A stretch of 64,000 nt of DNA. Source: Aureococcus anophagefferens (taxonomy: Eukaryota > Sar > Pelagophyceae > Pelagomonadales > Pelagomonadaceae). This document shows positions 26,180-35,390 of this stretch, in pieces. The stretch covers positions 1,509,014 to 1,573,013 of the forward strand of contig NW_008705562.1 of NCBI RefSeq assembly GCF_000186865.1. The letters are read 5' to 3'. The position numbers were made by a program, and so were the translations under genes. Position 1 is the stretch's first letter. Each line of letters begins with the position of its first letter. The notes under the pieces were generated by a model that did not search any database, was not told the DNA's origin, and saw only the letters and a list, made by a program, of their open reading frames with translations.

Positions 26180-28261
26180 ATGGCCCGCCACTCCAAGGCG
26201 GCGAACCGCACGCACAAGAAGCGGTCGTCGCCCGGCGACCAGCAGCAGCAGCAGCTCCCGGCGGCGTCGCCGCTCTTTTTCAACTGCGAGTGCGTCTTCT
26301 CCCTCTTCCTCGTGGCGCTCCTCGCGGCGCTGCCCTTCAACATCAACGCGGGCTACTTCCGGCAGAGCCGCGAGTCCTTCGTCATGCGCGCCGAGGAGCT
26401 CTTCTCCGACGGCGCCTTCGGCACGGCCGCCGCGCTCTACCAGCGCGCCGTCGACGCCGAGGAGACGCCCGACGGCCACGTCTTCCTCGCGGAGACGCTC
26501 GTGCGCGTGGCGCGCGTGCCCGACGCCATCGCGCACTACGAGCGCGCCGCGGCGCTCTACGACGACGCCCGCGAGCGCGTCGCCGCGCTCGCGTCGGCCG
26601 CGCGGCTCCACGTCGAGCGGGGCTCCGCGGCCGAGGCCGTCGCGGCGTACGTGCGGGTCCTGGAGCTCGACCCGGGCCTGCGGTCGCCGGAGGTCGCCGA
26701 CGCGCACGTGCAGCTCGCGGCCTACTCGCTGGGCGCGGGGAGCCGCGGCGGGCTCTACGCGGCCGTCGGCCACCTCCGGCGCGCGACGGAGATCGCGCCG
26801 ACGCTGGCCGCGGCGCACCTGCTCCTCGCGGACGGCTACCGCGACCTCGGCTTGCCGGAGCACGCCATCGAGAGCCTGCGGAGCGTCGTCAAGTACCGGC
26901 CGCGCGACGCCGCGGGCCTGTCGGGCCTCGGCGCGGCGCACCTCGAGCTCGGCCACTTCAAGCAAAGCGTCAACGCGTACCGCAAGGCGCACGCGCTGGC
27001 GCCCGCGGCGACGGACGTCAAGTACGCCCTGGCGGCGTTGCTGGGCGAGCCCGTCGTGCCGCCGCGGGCGCCGCCGTCGTACGTCGAGGCGCTCTTCGAC
27101 CTCCGGAGCCGCCGGGGCTTCCTGAGGGCGGACGCGGCGCGCGGGCCGCCGCCGCCGGGCTGGGACCTCGCGGGGTTGGAAGCTTTGCGCAACGCGAGCG
27201 ACGCGCCGGCGGACGCGAAGCGCCGGAAGAAGAAGAAGGACGCGCCGCGGAGCGCGTCCGAGGCGACGGTGCTCGAGACGATCAGCGCGATCCTCACGGG
27301 CGACAAGGGCGCCGACGAGGTCCAGCGCTTCTCCTCCGTGGAGGAGGCCATCAAGGCCGTGCGCGAGAACGCGACGGCGGCGCAGCGGCCCCCGGACGCG
27401 GCCGCGGCCGACGACGCCGCGGCCGCGGCGGCGACGACCCCGCCGCCGCCGCCGGCGAACCCGAACGCGAAGGCGCCGCTGCCGCCGCTCAACGGCACGG
27501 TCCAGGACGAGCCCCACCTCTTCGCCCAGGTCCACGGCCTGCTCTTCGACGACCAGCTGCTGGACGTCGTGCTGGAGACGCTGCGGTCCGCGCTCGTCGT
27601 CGACGGCGACGCGGACGGCGGCGGCCGCTGGCTCGACGTGCTCGAGCTCGGCTGCGGCGACGGCGTCGCGGGCCAGCACCTGAGGACGCTGGCGAACCGG
27701 CTGCACTGCGTGGACCTGAGCGCGGGCGCGCTGGCCGTCGCGGAGGCGCGGCGCGCGTACGACGTGCTCGAGCGGGGCGAGTTCGTGTCCACGGCGCGCG
27801 CGCTGCTGCCCGACTCCCAGGATCTGGTCGTCGCCGTCGACGCCGTGCCCTACCTCGGCGACCTCGCGGACTTCTTCGGCGCCGTCGCGTCGGTGCTGCG
27901 GCCGGGCGGCCTCGCGATCTTCAACACCGACGTGCTCACGGAGGACGGCCTCGAGCCCGGGTCGCCGAAGAAGGCGCGCGACAAGGCCGCCGAGTCCGAG
28001 GGCGAGGCCGCCGCGGAGCCGGGCACGATTGACTACCGCTTGGCCTTCACGGGCCGCTGGCAGCACCGCGTCAAGTACGTCACGGGCCTCGCGAGGGCCC
28101 ACGGCTTCGCGTCCGTGAAGCCGACGATGCTGCTCAAGGTCGAGACGCGCCTCGTGTGGAACGCGCGCGAGCAGAAGGCCGGCTGGGTCGAGCGGGGCTC
28201 CAAGGAGGCGCGCGACGCCGCGATCCGCACGGGCGTCTTCGCGTTCCGCAAGGAGGACTAG
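26180..28261 (+). CDS. Membrane-anchored TPR protein with SAM-dependent methyltransferase domain
   Basis: 693 residues, one exon. The basic N-terminus with a Gln run is followed by one membrane segment (about residues 35-55, VFSLFLVALLAALPF). TPR-like helical repeats fill about 60-290. The start of a COG4976-type methyltransferase (PPSYVEALFD) is at about 297-306. Then comes a low-complexity insert of roughly 130 residues (Lys run, Ala/Pro-rich), and then the remaining SAM fold: motif I VLELGCGDGVAG at about 487-498, VDLSAGAL acidic loop, DLVVAVDAVPYLGDL motif, VLRPGGLAIF. It probably methylates a protein or small molecule at a membrane surface; the substrate is not deducible. Confidence 0.78.
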   Translation: MARHSKAANRTHKKRSSPGDQQQQQLPAASPLFFNCECVFSLFLVALLAALPFNINAGYFRQSRESFVMRAEELFSDGAFGTAAALYQRAVDAEETPDGHVFLAETLVRVARVPDAIAHYERAAALYDDARERVAALASAARLHVERGSAAEAVAAYVRVLELDPGLRSPEVADAHVQLAAYSLGAGSRGGLYAAVGHLRRATEIAPTLAAAHLLLADGYRDLGLPEHAIESLRSVVKYRPRDAAGLSGLGAAHLELGHFKQSVNAYRKAHALAPAATDVKYALAALLGEPVVPPRAPPSYVEALFDLRSRRGFLRADAARGPPPPGWDLAGLEALRNASDAPADAKRRKKKKDAPRSASEATVLETISAILTGDKGADEVQRFSSVEEAIKAVRENATAAQRPPDAAAADDAAAAAATTPPPPPANPNAKAPLPPLNGTVQDEPHLFAQVHGLLFDDQLLDVVLETLRSALVVDGDADGGGRWLDVLELGCGDGVAGQHLRTLANRLHCVDLSAGALAVAEARRAYDVLERGEFVSTARALLPDSQDLVVAVDAVPYLGDLADFFGAVASVLRPGGLAIFNTDVLTEDGLEPGSPKKARDKAAESEGEAAAEPGTIDYRLAFTGRWQHRVKYVTGLARAHGFASVKPTMLLKVETRLVWNAREQKAGWVERGSKEARDAAIRTGVFAFRKED

Positions 28262-28273
28262 GGGGGCGGCTTA

Positions 28274-28792
28274 CTACCGGTCCTCGGCCTCGACGGCGCG
28301 CGCCCAGGCGCGCGCGACGAGGCAGGCGCCCAAAGCGCAGCCGAGGGCGAAGACGACCCAGTAGAGCCGCGCGACGTCCGCGGCGTCCGTCGCGTCGAAG
28401 AAGTGCTCGTTGGCGACGGCCTTGCGCGGGTTTAGCAGCGACCCGACGACGGTCGCGAGCGCGCCGACGTCGCAGAGGGCGAGGACGCCGAGCCAGTGGC
28501 AGCAGTAGCCGTCGCCGCGGCAGAGCGGCACGACGTCCTCGGCGACGACCTTGGGGACCAACAGCAGCACGGCCGGGCCCAGGGCCCGCTTCAGCGACGA
28601 CACGAGCGGGATGGGCTCGCCGAAGTAGAACTCGGCGAACTGGACGTCGTTGGACTCGCCGCTCAACGCGCGCTTGCAGACGCCGAGGTCGACCAACGTG
28701 AACGCCAGCAGGAGGCCCACGACGAAGAGCGGGAGCGCGAGGTCGAAGGCCGACGGCGGCTCGAGGCGCCGCGCGTGCGCGTGGCTGCTCAT
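28274..28792 (-). CDS. Small four-helix membrane protein, unknown
   Basis: 172 residues with four hydrophobic segments (about 15-35, 65-85, 95-118, 143-165), hydrophilic ends and several Cys (CRGDGYCCHW). No family is recognised. It is convergent with the TPR-methyltransferase gene (12 bp between stops) and divergent from RRP1. Confidence 0.65.
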   Translation of the reverse strand: MSSHAHARRLEPPSAFDLALPLFVVGLLLAFTLVDLGVCKRALSGESNDVQFAEFYFGEPIPLVSSLKRALGPAVLLLVPKVVAEDVVPLCRGDGYCCHWLGVLALCDVGALATVVGSLLNPRKAVANEHFFDATDAADVARLYWVVFALGCALGACLVARAWARAVEAEDR

Positions 28793-28995
28793 ATTTTGCG
28801 CTTGGAACGACGAGGCTGGCGTCTACGAGGACGGGCTGCCGGCGCCTCCCATGCTGCCCTCAGGTTCAACGAGCTACAACTTGAACCAGCATTGCTTTTT
28901 CATCCGGGCGATCGAAGCCGGAGCCTGTGCGCCTCTCGTCGCAGCCCAACACCAACGTTGCGTCGCTCCTCGTCGCGCACCACCAAAAAACGACC

Positions 28996-29934
28996 ATGCC
29001 GACGCTCCAGCAGCGCATGGTCGATAGCACGGAGCCGGCGACGCGCAAGAAGGCCATGAACGCCCTGAGTGACTTCCTGCGCGACGACCTCGAGGACCTG
29101 GCCATGCGCAAGCTCTGGCGGTCCATCTTCTTCGCCATGTGGCTCGCGGACATGGCGCCCGTGCAGACGGAGCTGGCGGTGAACGTGGGCAAGACGATCC
29201 ACCGCTTCCGCGACGTCGCCGCGGCGCGGCGGTGGCTCGCGGCGTTCTGCGGCACCGTGCGCGGCGAGTGGGACCGGCTCGACAAGTACCGCGTGGACAA
29301 GTACTACATGCTGATCCGCCACGTGCTCCGGCAGGGCCTGGCGTTCTGCGCGAAGCGCGGCTGGGCGGGCGACGCCGTCGCGGCCGTCGAGGGCGCGCTC
29401 GACGCCGGGTTCCTCGCGGAGCCGCGGTACCCCGCGGGCATCAAGCTCCACTACGCGGACGTCGTCCTCGACGAGCTGTGCGAGGCGTCCGCGCCGCTGG
29501 CCGCCGCGGAGGCCTTCCTCGCGCCGTGCCTCGCGGGCCTCCGGTCGACGGACGAGCCTTTGGTGCTCCGCGTGCTCGACCGCGTCTGCGACAACGCCGC
29601 GGGCCGCTGCGCCGACGACGACGGCGCCAAGCCCGTCGCCCGGGCCGTCCAGGCCGCGGTCTACGGCATCGCCCAGGACGAGGCGACGCCCCAGCGCCAC
29701 CGGTCCAAGCTCTACGCGGCCGTGAAGGCGCTCGCCGCGGCGACGGGCGAACGCGTCGCGCCGTCGAAGAAGCGCGCCGCGGACCCGGACGCGGAGGAGG
29801 ACGACGACGAGGAGGACGACGAGGAGGCGAGCGCGGCGCCGGCGAAGGCGAAGCCGTCGGCGAAGCAGCTCAAGCTCAAGGCCCGGAAGCGCCTCAAGCA
29901 GAAGGCCGCGTTCTTCCAGAAGAAAAAGAAGTAA
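28996..29934 (+). CDS. RRP1: Ribosomal RNA processing protein 1 (Nop52 family)
   Basis: 312 residues from the ATG at 28996; an in-frame upstream extension is less likely. The family core is visible: KLWRSIFFAMWLADMAPVQ, then GTVRGEWDRLDKYRVDKYYM, then a conserved LIRHVLRQGL and HYADVVLDEL. The C-terminus is acidic and then Lys-rich (KAKPSAKQLKLKARKRLKQK), a typical nucleolar tail. RRP1/Nop52 acts in the nucleolus in pre-rRNA cleavage that separates 40S and 60S precursors. Its stop is 2 bp from that of the convergent glycosyltransferase. Confidence 0.9.
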   Translation: MPTLQQRMVDSTEPATRKKAMNALSDFLRDDLEDLAMRKLWRSIFFAMWLADMAPVQTELAVNVGKTIHRFRDVAAARRWLAAFCGTVRGEWDRLDKYRVDKYYMLIRHVLRQGLAFCAKRGWAGDAVAAVEGALDAGFLAEPRYPAGIKLHYADVVLDELCEASAPLAAAEAFLAPCLAGLRSTDEPLVLRVLDRVCDNAAGRCADDDGAKPVARAVQAAVYGIAQDEATPQRHRSKLYAAVKALAAATGERVAPSKKRAADPDAEEDDDEEDDEEASAAPAKAKPSAKQLKLKARKRLKQKAAFFQKKKK

Positions 29935-29936
29935 GG

Positions 29937-31271
29937 TTAGTGGCTCGGACAGCGGTGGAGGATCGCGTCCATGTGGACCATGAGGTCGGGCTTGACGTAG
30001 TGGAAGGCCGTCGACTGCCGGCTGAAGTACTTCTCGCCCTCGATGAGGTCGAAGCTGTACTTCGTGTACCAGTCGTTGGGCGTCTTGCGGTAGCTGAGGT
30101 GCTGGCCCGGCGTGAAGGGGTGGAACCGCTCCGCGCCCGTCGCGTCGCGCGTGTCCGTAGGCAGGAGGTGCGCGGGCCCGTTGCGGAAGCACTCCGCGAC
30201 CATGACGTCCTCGAAGAAGCCGTGGAGGTGGGGCCGGCAGAAGGGCTCGTCGAAGGAGTCGTAGAGGAGCGCCAGGGACTGGCGGTTGAACGTGTAGCCG
30301 CTGCCGCCCGAGTTGAAGAGGTTCTTCTCGTTGCCGTTCTGCTTGAAGAGGCGGCCGAGGAACAGGGGCTCGCCGCGGTCGTTGCGCGCCTTGACGGGCG
30401 GCGACGCCAGGTAGGCCTTCAAATTCGACACCAGCACGAAGAGATCGTCGCCCCCGAAGTGGAAGTAGTCGAAGTCGTCGCGGTAGTACTCGTAGACGTA
30501 GCGCCAGTTCGCGCGCGTCTTCTGCCAGATGTTGTTGTACTCCTCGGGCCCCTCGTGGGGCACGCCCACGGCGCCGACGCTCTCGTCGCTCTCGTCGCTG
30601 AGGATGAGGGCGCCGTCGCAGCGCGGGAGCCACGTCTCCGACGCGGCCTTTCCGGCCGTGGAGTGGTGCTTGCTGTACGTGTAGATGACGCAGAGCACTT
30701 TCGGTAAAGTCGGCGCCTCGTAGACGGGGCTCACGTCGACCAGTTTCATGGCCTGGGCGTGGTAGGGCACGGCGCGACGGTGGGCGTTGCAGGCCGCGGC
30801 GTCGAGCGGGCCCGCGAGGTTCGCGCGGTGCCGGTACGGGTCGATCCTGGGCGCGTCGAACGGCGGCATGTCCGCCTCCTTGTAGGTCTTCGACTTGCGC
30901 TGCCAGACCGGCGGCTGCGGCGCCGCGGGCGGCGGCGGCGGCGGCGGCGGCCGGGCCGGGGCCGCGGGCGGCGGCGGCGGCGGCGGGACGACGCGCGCGG
31001 CGACGGCCGCGGCGGGCGCGGCCGGGACGGCGGGGACCGCGGCGGCGGGCGCGACCTCCGCCAGCTGCCGCGCGGCGTAGGCGGCCGAGGCCGCCGCGTT
31101 GTCCAGGCGCTTCGCCAGGGCGCACAGGGTCAGGCAAAACGTGATGAGCACGGCCATGGCGTAGAGCCGCTTCGTCGAGCGGTTGGCGTTGCCCTTCTCC
31201 GTGAAACCGTCGTCGACGTCCTCCTCGTCGCCGGCGAGCGCCCCCTCGGAGTTCGCCGACCGCGCGCGCAT
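29937..31271 (-). CDS. Type II membrane glycosyltransferase, GT31/C1GALT1-like
   Basis: 444 residues. A short cytosolic tail, one signal anchor at about residues 36-53 (LYAMAVLITFCLTLCALA), a Pro/Ala-rich stem (two poly-Pro runs encoded by GGC repeats on the plus strand), and a luminal domain. The domain has KVLCVIYTYSKHHSTAGKAA, the W in SETWLPRCDGALILSD, the metal-binding FGGDDLFVLVSNLKAYL (DD at about 271-272) and PHLHGFFEDVMVAECF near the C-terminus. These match core-1 beta-1,3-galactosyltransferase-type enzymes that extend O-glycans from UDP-sugars in the Golgi. Donor and acceptor are not proven. Confidence 0.82.
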   Translation of the reverse strand: MRARSANSEGALAGDEEDVDDGFTEKGNANRSTKRLYAMAVLITFCLTLCALAKRLDNAAASAAYAARQLAEVAPAAAVPAVPAAPAAAVAARVVPPPPPPPAAPARPPPPPPPPAAPQPPVWQRKSKTYKEADMPPFDAPRIDPYRHRANLAGPLDAAACNAHRRAVPYHAQAMKLVDVSPVYEAPTLPKVLCVIYTYSKHHSTAGKAASETWLPRCDGALILSDESDESVGAVGVPHEGPEEYNNIWQKTRANWRYVYEYYRDDFDYFHFGGDDLFVLVSNLKAYLASPPVKARNDRGEPLFLGRLFKQNGNEKNLFNSGGSGYTFNRQSLALLYDSFDEPFCRPHLHGFFEDVMVAECFRNGPAHLLPTDTRDATGAERFHPFTPGQHLSYRKTPNDWYTKYSFDLIEGEKYFSRQSTAFHYVKPDLMVHMDAILHRCPSH

Positions 31272-31403
31272 CGTCTTTCAGGCTGCCGCGCAGCGATCAG
31301 GATGGTGGCGTCATATGCTGGGGCAGCCTAATCAGCGGCACAGTGCAGAGCAACATCTTCGCTAGAAAATGAGAAGTAATTGAGGAAGGCTGTGGCAGCC
31401 CGC

Positions 31404-32792
31404 ATGACCACCGAGACGGAGTCATCCATCAACGACCCGCTCCTCGTCGACGACGTCGCCATGGAGCCGCCGAAGCGCGTCGACTTGAGTGCGCACCAGG
31501 GCCTGCGGGGCCTGCTGAGCCTATATGTCATGATCTACCACTACTTTTGGTACTCGACGCTCCAGTGGGAGCTCCACGGGTCGGCGCTCATGCCGCCGTT
31601 CTTCGTGCTCAGCGGCTTCTCGCTCGCCGTCGGCTACGGGTCGAAGCCGCTCGCGCCGGGCTCCGCGTGCTGCGGCGAAGCGGCCGACGGCGACCGGGCG
31701 CTCGACTGGCGGGCGTTCTATCGGAATCGCGCGGCGCGCATCCTGCCGACCCACTACTTGATGAACGCCGCCAGCGTGCCGCTGTCGTTCCTCGGCTACG
31801 GCCTCGTGTCGAAGAACGCGCTCGTGTCCGCGGGCGTGCTGACGGCGGTCTGCGCGACGACGTGGTTCGGGCCCAACTTCGGGTCGTTCTGCGCGCCGTC
31901 GTGGACGATCTCGACGCTCTGCGGCTTCTACCTCGTCTTCCCCTGGGTCGCGCCCCGCCTGCAGCGGGCCGCGGGCTCGCCGCCGTGGTACGCGATTCTC
32001 GGGTTGGGCATGCCGGCGGGCTGCTGCCGGGTCCCGACCCCGCCGGCGGAGGCCGACGCGACGTCGCTCGCGGCGCACATGCGCCTCTGCTTCTGGGCGC
32101 AGCTCTTCTCCGCCGCCTGGTCCATCGGTCTGGGCATCGCCACGGGCATGGTGGGACCCATGGCGACGATGTGGGCCGTGCCGCGGTTCCCCGTGTTCCT
32201 CGCGGGCGCCTACGCGGGGCTCCTCGCGCTCCGGGGCGGCCCGGCCGCCGTCGCCGACGCGGGCCTCACCGCGCGGCTCTACCGCTGCGGCACGTGGGCG
32301 AGCGTGGCGGACCGGTCCGCGTTCGCCGTCGCGTTCCAGCTCGCGGCGCTGTCGGTCGTCGCGATCACGGTGACGGACGTCTACGCGGCCCTGTGGCTCC
32401 AGCTCACGCTCCCCGACACCTGGGTCGCGCTGGTCCTGGGGCTGGCGCTCGACGACGCGTCGCGGACCTACCGGATGCTCACGACGCCGGCGATGCTGTT
32501 CTTCGGGAAGATCTCCATGACGCTGTACTTGGTGCACCTGCCGGTGATGCAGTATTTCACCTTCTTCCTGCGCGGGGCCCAGCCCAACGGCTGGCGCGGC
32601 GACGTCTGGGCGACGTGCGTCTCCGACGACTACGACGACGACGAGCAGGAGGACTGCGAGGACGCCATGCGCCGCTTCTCGAGGCGGCGCCTCATCCCCC
32701 CCTGGAGCATCGCTCCGCTCGCCGTCTTGTCCGTCGTCCTCGCCGTCGCCCTCGACCCCCCCCCCCCCCCCCCCCCCCCGAGGTCCTGGTAA
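31404..32792 (+). CDS. Acyltransferase 3 (OafA/NRF-6-like) membrane protein
   Basis: 462 residues from the ATG at 31404. The family start is clear: LSAHQGLRGLLSLYVMIYHY (the RG...H pattern), then MPPFFVLSGFSLAVGYG and FYRNRAARILPTHYL, followed by about eight further membrane segments and KISMTLYLVHLPVMQYFTFF near the end. Members transfer acyl groups to sugars or lipids across membranes. The extreme C-terminus crosses a 24-base C homopolymer, so the last residues (poly-Pro then RSW) depend on its exact length. Confidence 0.85.
   Translation: MTTETESSINDPLLVDDVAMEPPKRVDLSAHQGLRGLLSLYVMIYHYFWYSTLQWELHGSALMPPFFVLSGFSLAVGYGSKPLAPGSACCGEAADGDRALDWRAFYRNRAARILPTHYLMNAASVPLSFLGYGLVSKNALVSAGVLTAVCATTWFGPNFGSFCAPSWTISTLCGFYLVFPWVAPRLQRAAGSPPWYAILGLGMPAGCCRVPTPPAEADATSLAAHMRLCFWAQLFSAAWSIGLGIATGMVGPMATMWAVPRFPVFLAGAYAGLLALRGGPAAVADAGLTARLYRCGTWASVADRSAFAVAFQLAALSVVAITVTDVYAALWLQLTLPDTWVALVLGLALDDASRTYRMLTTPAMLFFGKISMTLYLVHLPVMQYFTFFLRGAQPNGWRGDVWATCVSDDYDDDEQEDCEDAMRRFSRRRLIPPWSIAPLAVLSVVLAVALDPPPPPPPPRSW
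32756..32779. repeat. 24-base poly-C run
   Basis: Uninterrupted C run within the 3' end of the acyltransferase coding region. Its length is likely to be unstable or misassembled. Confidence 0.9.
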
Positions 32793-32858
32793 GGAGAGAG
32801 ACCGCCGGCGCACGGAGCATGCGTGCTTACGGGGCGGTCGCTCTTCGCGCGCGCTCGC

Positions 32859-33644
32859 TCAGTCCTCGGGGCTCGCGAGCGTGGGGTCGATGATCTGCGG
32901 GATCTCGATGGCGGTCGCCACCTTGAGCTTCGACTTGAGCTTGAGAGCTTTCCCGTAGTGCTTCATGTTCGCGGCGAGGAGCACGTCCAGGTCGATGCCG
33001 TTGGCCTCGGCGATCGACGAGATCGTGGCGTTCTCCTCGCAGGCCAGCCACATCTTGCCGTTGTACTCGTACCTGTCCCCCGGCTGGCGCGGCGGATCCT
33101 CTTCCTCCTTCTCCTCCGGCTCCTCCGGCTCCTCTTCGACCGTCTCCTTAGACGGCTTGAGCTTGGGTTCCTTGGGCGGCCGGCCGCGCGGCTTCTTCGG
33201 CGCGGGCTCGAAGCCCTCGACCTTGTCCTTGGGCGGCCGGCCCCGCGGCTTCTTCGGCGCGGGCTCGGCGCCCTCGACCTTGGCCTTGGGCGGCCGGCCG
33301 CGCGGCTTGGGCACCTTCGGCGCGGCCTCGGCCTGGGAAACCTCCGACTCCTTGCGCGGCCGCCCGCGCTTCTTCTTCTCCACAGGAACGACGGGCGACG
33401 GCTCGTCCGACGCCGCCGCCGCCGCGGGGGCTTCCGCGGCGAACGCGGGCGGCGTGGGGGCGGCGCCCAGCGGCGCGGCGGCGGCGGGGCCGTTGTTGAC
33501 GGCCAGGCACACCGCGTCGAAGCGCGCGCTGAAGGCCTGGAGGCGCCCGCGCGCGATGGAGGCGCCGGGGGTCGCGGCCGCCAACTCGACCGTCTCGATG
33601 GCCGACTCGAGCGTGACGAAGGCTTTCGATAAAAGCTCTGCCAT
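32859..33644 (-). CDS. AT-hook DNA-binding protein with LysM-like C-terminal domain
   Basis: 261 residues. An N-terminal helical segment and an Ala/Pro linker are followed by four AT-hooks: KKRGRPRKE once, then PRGRPPK three times at 21-22-residue spacing (about residues 90-160). An acidic Glu/Pro linker comes next. The last 60 residues (GDRYEYNGKMWLACEENATI, then IAEANGIDLDVLLAAN, then IEIPQI) have the size and pattern of a LysM domain. AT-hooks bind the minor groove of AT-rich DNA, so a nuclear role is likely. A LysM-like fold in a nuclear protein is unusual; its ligand here is unknown. Confidence 0.8.
   Translation of the reverse strand: MAELLSKAFVTLESAIETVELAAATPGASIARGRLQAFSARFDAVCLAVNNGPAAAAPLGAAPTPPAFAAEAPAAAAASDEPSPVVPVEKKKRGRPRKESEVSQAEAAPKVPKPRGRPPKAKVEGAEPAPKKPRGRPPKDKVEGFEPAPKKPRGRPPKEPKLKPSKETVEEEPEEPEEKEEEDPPRQPGDRYEYNGKMWLACEENATISSIAEANGIDLDVLLAANMKHYGKALKLKSKLKVATAIEIPQIIDPTLASPED
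33165..33320. repeat. About 63-66 bp coding tandem repeat (AT-hooks)
   Basis: The block gggcggccggc followed by gcgcggcttcttcggcgcgg, gctcg and cctcgacctt is repeated three times. It encodes the three near-identical PRGRPPK units of the AT-hook protein, evidently by recent tandem duplication. Confidence 0.75.
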
Positions 33645-33751
33645 CGGTGTCGGTGCGGCCGAACACGGATTTCAAATGGATTTCGGCAAAAAGCGCGCAC
33701 GAACTTGCATTTCTTAAATAAAAAGCGGATCCAGCTTATGCTCCAGGGGAC

Positions 33752-35377
33752 ATGCCCCTCGTCGCGGGGTTCGCCTTCGCGGTCATGTCGTCACTGCCTC
33801 GCTCCGTCATCGTCGCCTTACTCAGCGTCGGGTTTGTCCTCGTCGCGGCGAAAGTTGTGGGCGCCTTTCGCGCCAAGGAGGCGCCATTTTGGTTGCGCAC
33901 GGCCAAGCCCATCAAGACGCCGCTCGAGGACGACGACACGGTGGCGCTCCTCGTCGCGTCCCGCGCGCCGCGCGAGACGCACGGCGCGCTCGCGGCGGTG
34001 AGCCGGCGGCTCGCGCGGGTCGTGTCGAGCCCCGCGCTCGCGAAGGAGCGCGCGGGGGCGGGCTGGCTCGAGGGTCCGCGGAAGATGCACCGCGTCTCCG
34101 TGCGCCGCCTGAGGAGCGGGCGCTACCGCCCGGCGAAGCACATCGACCATGACGACCCGTCGCCGGGCTACCTCTTCGAGCGCGACGTCCGGCGGTGCAC
34201 GCTCGTCCTCTGCCAGCTCATCGTCTCGCGGCGCGGCGCGGACCCGGACCCGCGGACGGCCCTCTGGGACACGTTCGTCGAGCTGGTGGACCTCTTCCAC
34301 GGCCACCACCTCGTGAAGATGCGCATGGACATCGCGCCGGACTGGGGCGACCATCTCGTGGGCTACTCGAACTTCGGCGAGCCCCGGAACGGCCTCGGCG
34401 CGGGGTTTTCGGACCACCTCGTGCACCACGCCATCGTCATCGACTACGCCGTGCGCCACTACACGCGGGCGGACGTCGAGGACAAGAACGCGCTGTCGTT
34501 GAGCTGGTACGGGAAGCGCCTCTGCGACCTCGGCCTCCTCGGCGAGTACTACGACGAGAAGGCGCAGAAGTGGTCCATCGACGCCGACGGCTGGATGATT
34601 CGGGACCTCCTGTCCATCTGGGGCCGACACGGCGGTCCCGATGGACCGGGCCGGCCGTGCCCCGTCGACGCTCCGATGGCCATCGTCTTCGCGTACGTGG
34701 CCGTCATGACGGCCCCGAACGTAAAGGAGCACATGAAAGACCGCGACATCATGATCGGCGGCTACATGGACTTCGCCTTGACGCTCAGCTTCGTCAAAGG
34801 CACGCTCGACGACAAGATCAAGGAACTCGCGGAGGGCGAATACTACTTCGTGGACGGCCTGCGCGACCCGTCGCGGCGCCGCATGTACGGCGACCGGGCC
34901 ACGGCCAACTCCCAGCTCGGGCTCTTGCGCGCGGACGCGGAGCGCCAGGAGGAGGCGGCGCGCGCGGAGACGCGCGAGCGCAAGGAGCGCGAGGAGCGCG
35001 AGGAGCGCGAACGCGAGGAGCGCGAACGCGAGGAGCGGCACGAGGCTCAGCGCAAGCTCCTGGCCGAGCGGGAGCAGGATCTCGCGCAATTCCAGCAAAG
35101 CATGAGCATGATGATGGAAATGTCCCGGAATCGCGGCCAGCAATTCGAGATTAGAGAGCTAGGGGTCGAGCCGGATCCCGAGACCGTCGCCGCGATCGAA
35201 GAGGCCCTCGCGGCCCGCCGCCACGGCCCAATGGGTGCACTCGAGGACCTCTCCTCGGACGACGAGCCGGAGGATCCCGCGGCGAACGCCGCGTGGCGAG
35301 AGATGATGGCGGAGCCCGACCGGCTCCGCGAGCACTTCGCCGGGGAGGACCTCCCCGGCGACGAGGAGCTCGAGTAG
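33752..35377 (+). CDS. Unrecognised protein with N-terminal membrane segment and ER/Glu-rich coiled coil
   Basis: 541 residues. There is a hydrophobic N-terminal segment at about 17-37 (VIVALLSVGFVLVAAKVVGAF). A stretch at about 55-95 (DDDTVALLVASRAPRETHGA, LAAVSRRLARVVSS) faintly resembles an F-box. The middle domain has DWGDHLVGYSNFGEPRNGLG and HHAIVIDYAVRHYTRADVED and is unrecognised. A highly charged helix (REREEREREER type) follows at about 405-450, then a Met/Gln-rich helix and an acidic C-terminus. The function is not inferred. The stop lies 13 bp before that of the convergent gene. Confidence 0.7.
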   Translation: MPLVAGFAFAVMSSLPRSVIVALLSVGFVLVAAKVVGAFRAKEAPFWLRTAKPIKTPLEDDDTVALLVASRAPRETHGALAAVSRRLARVVSSPALAKERAGAGWLEGPRKMHRVSVRRLRSGRYRPAKHIDHDDPSPGYLFERDVRRCTLVLCQLIVSRRGADPDPRTALWDTFVELVDLFHGHHLVKMRMDIAPDWGDHLVGYSNFGEPRNGLGAGFSDHLVHHAIVIDYAVRHYTRADVEDKNALSLSWYGKRLCDLGLLGEYYDEKAQKWSIDADGWMIRDLLSIWGRHGGPDGPGRPCPVDAPMAIVFAYVAVMTAPNVKEHMKDRDIMIGGYMDFALTLSFVKGTLDDKIKELAEGEYYFVDGLRDPSRRRMYGDRATANSQLGLLRADAERQEEAARAETRERKEREEREEREREEREREERHEAQRKLLAEREQDLAQFQQSMSMMMEMSRNRGQQFEIRELGVEPDPETVAAIEEALAARRHGPMGALEDLSSDDEPEDPAANAAWREMMAEPDRLREHFAGEDLPGDEELE

Positions 35378-35390
35378 AGGAGGACTAAGA

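Noticed and set aside
30910..30990. GGC trinucleotide runs as an expansion or regulatory element
   Set aside because: They simply encode the poly-Pro stem of the glycosyltransferase on the minus strand.
32823..33632. Plus-strand Leu/Arg-rich frame opposite the AT-hook gene
   Set aside because: Complement of repeated PRGRPPK codons; no independent support.
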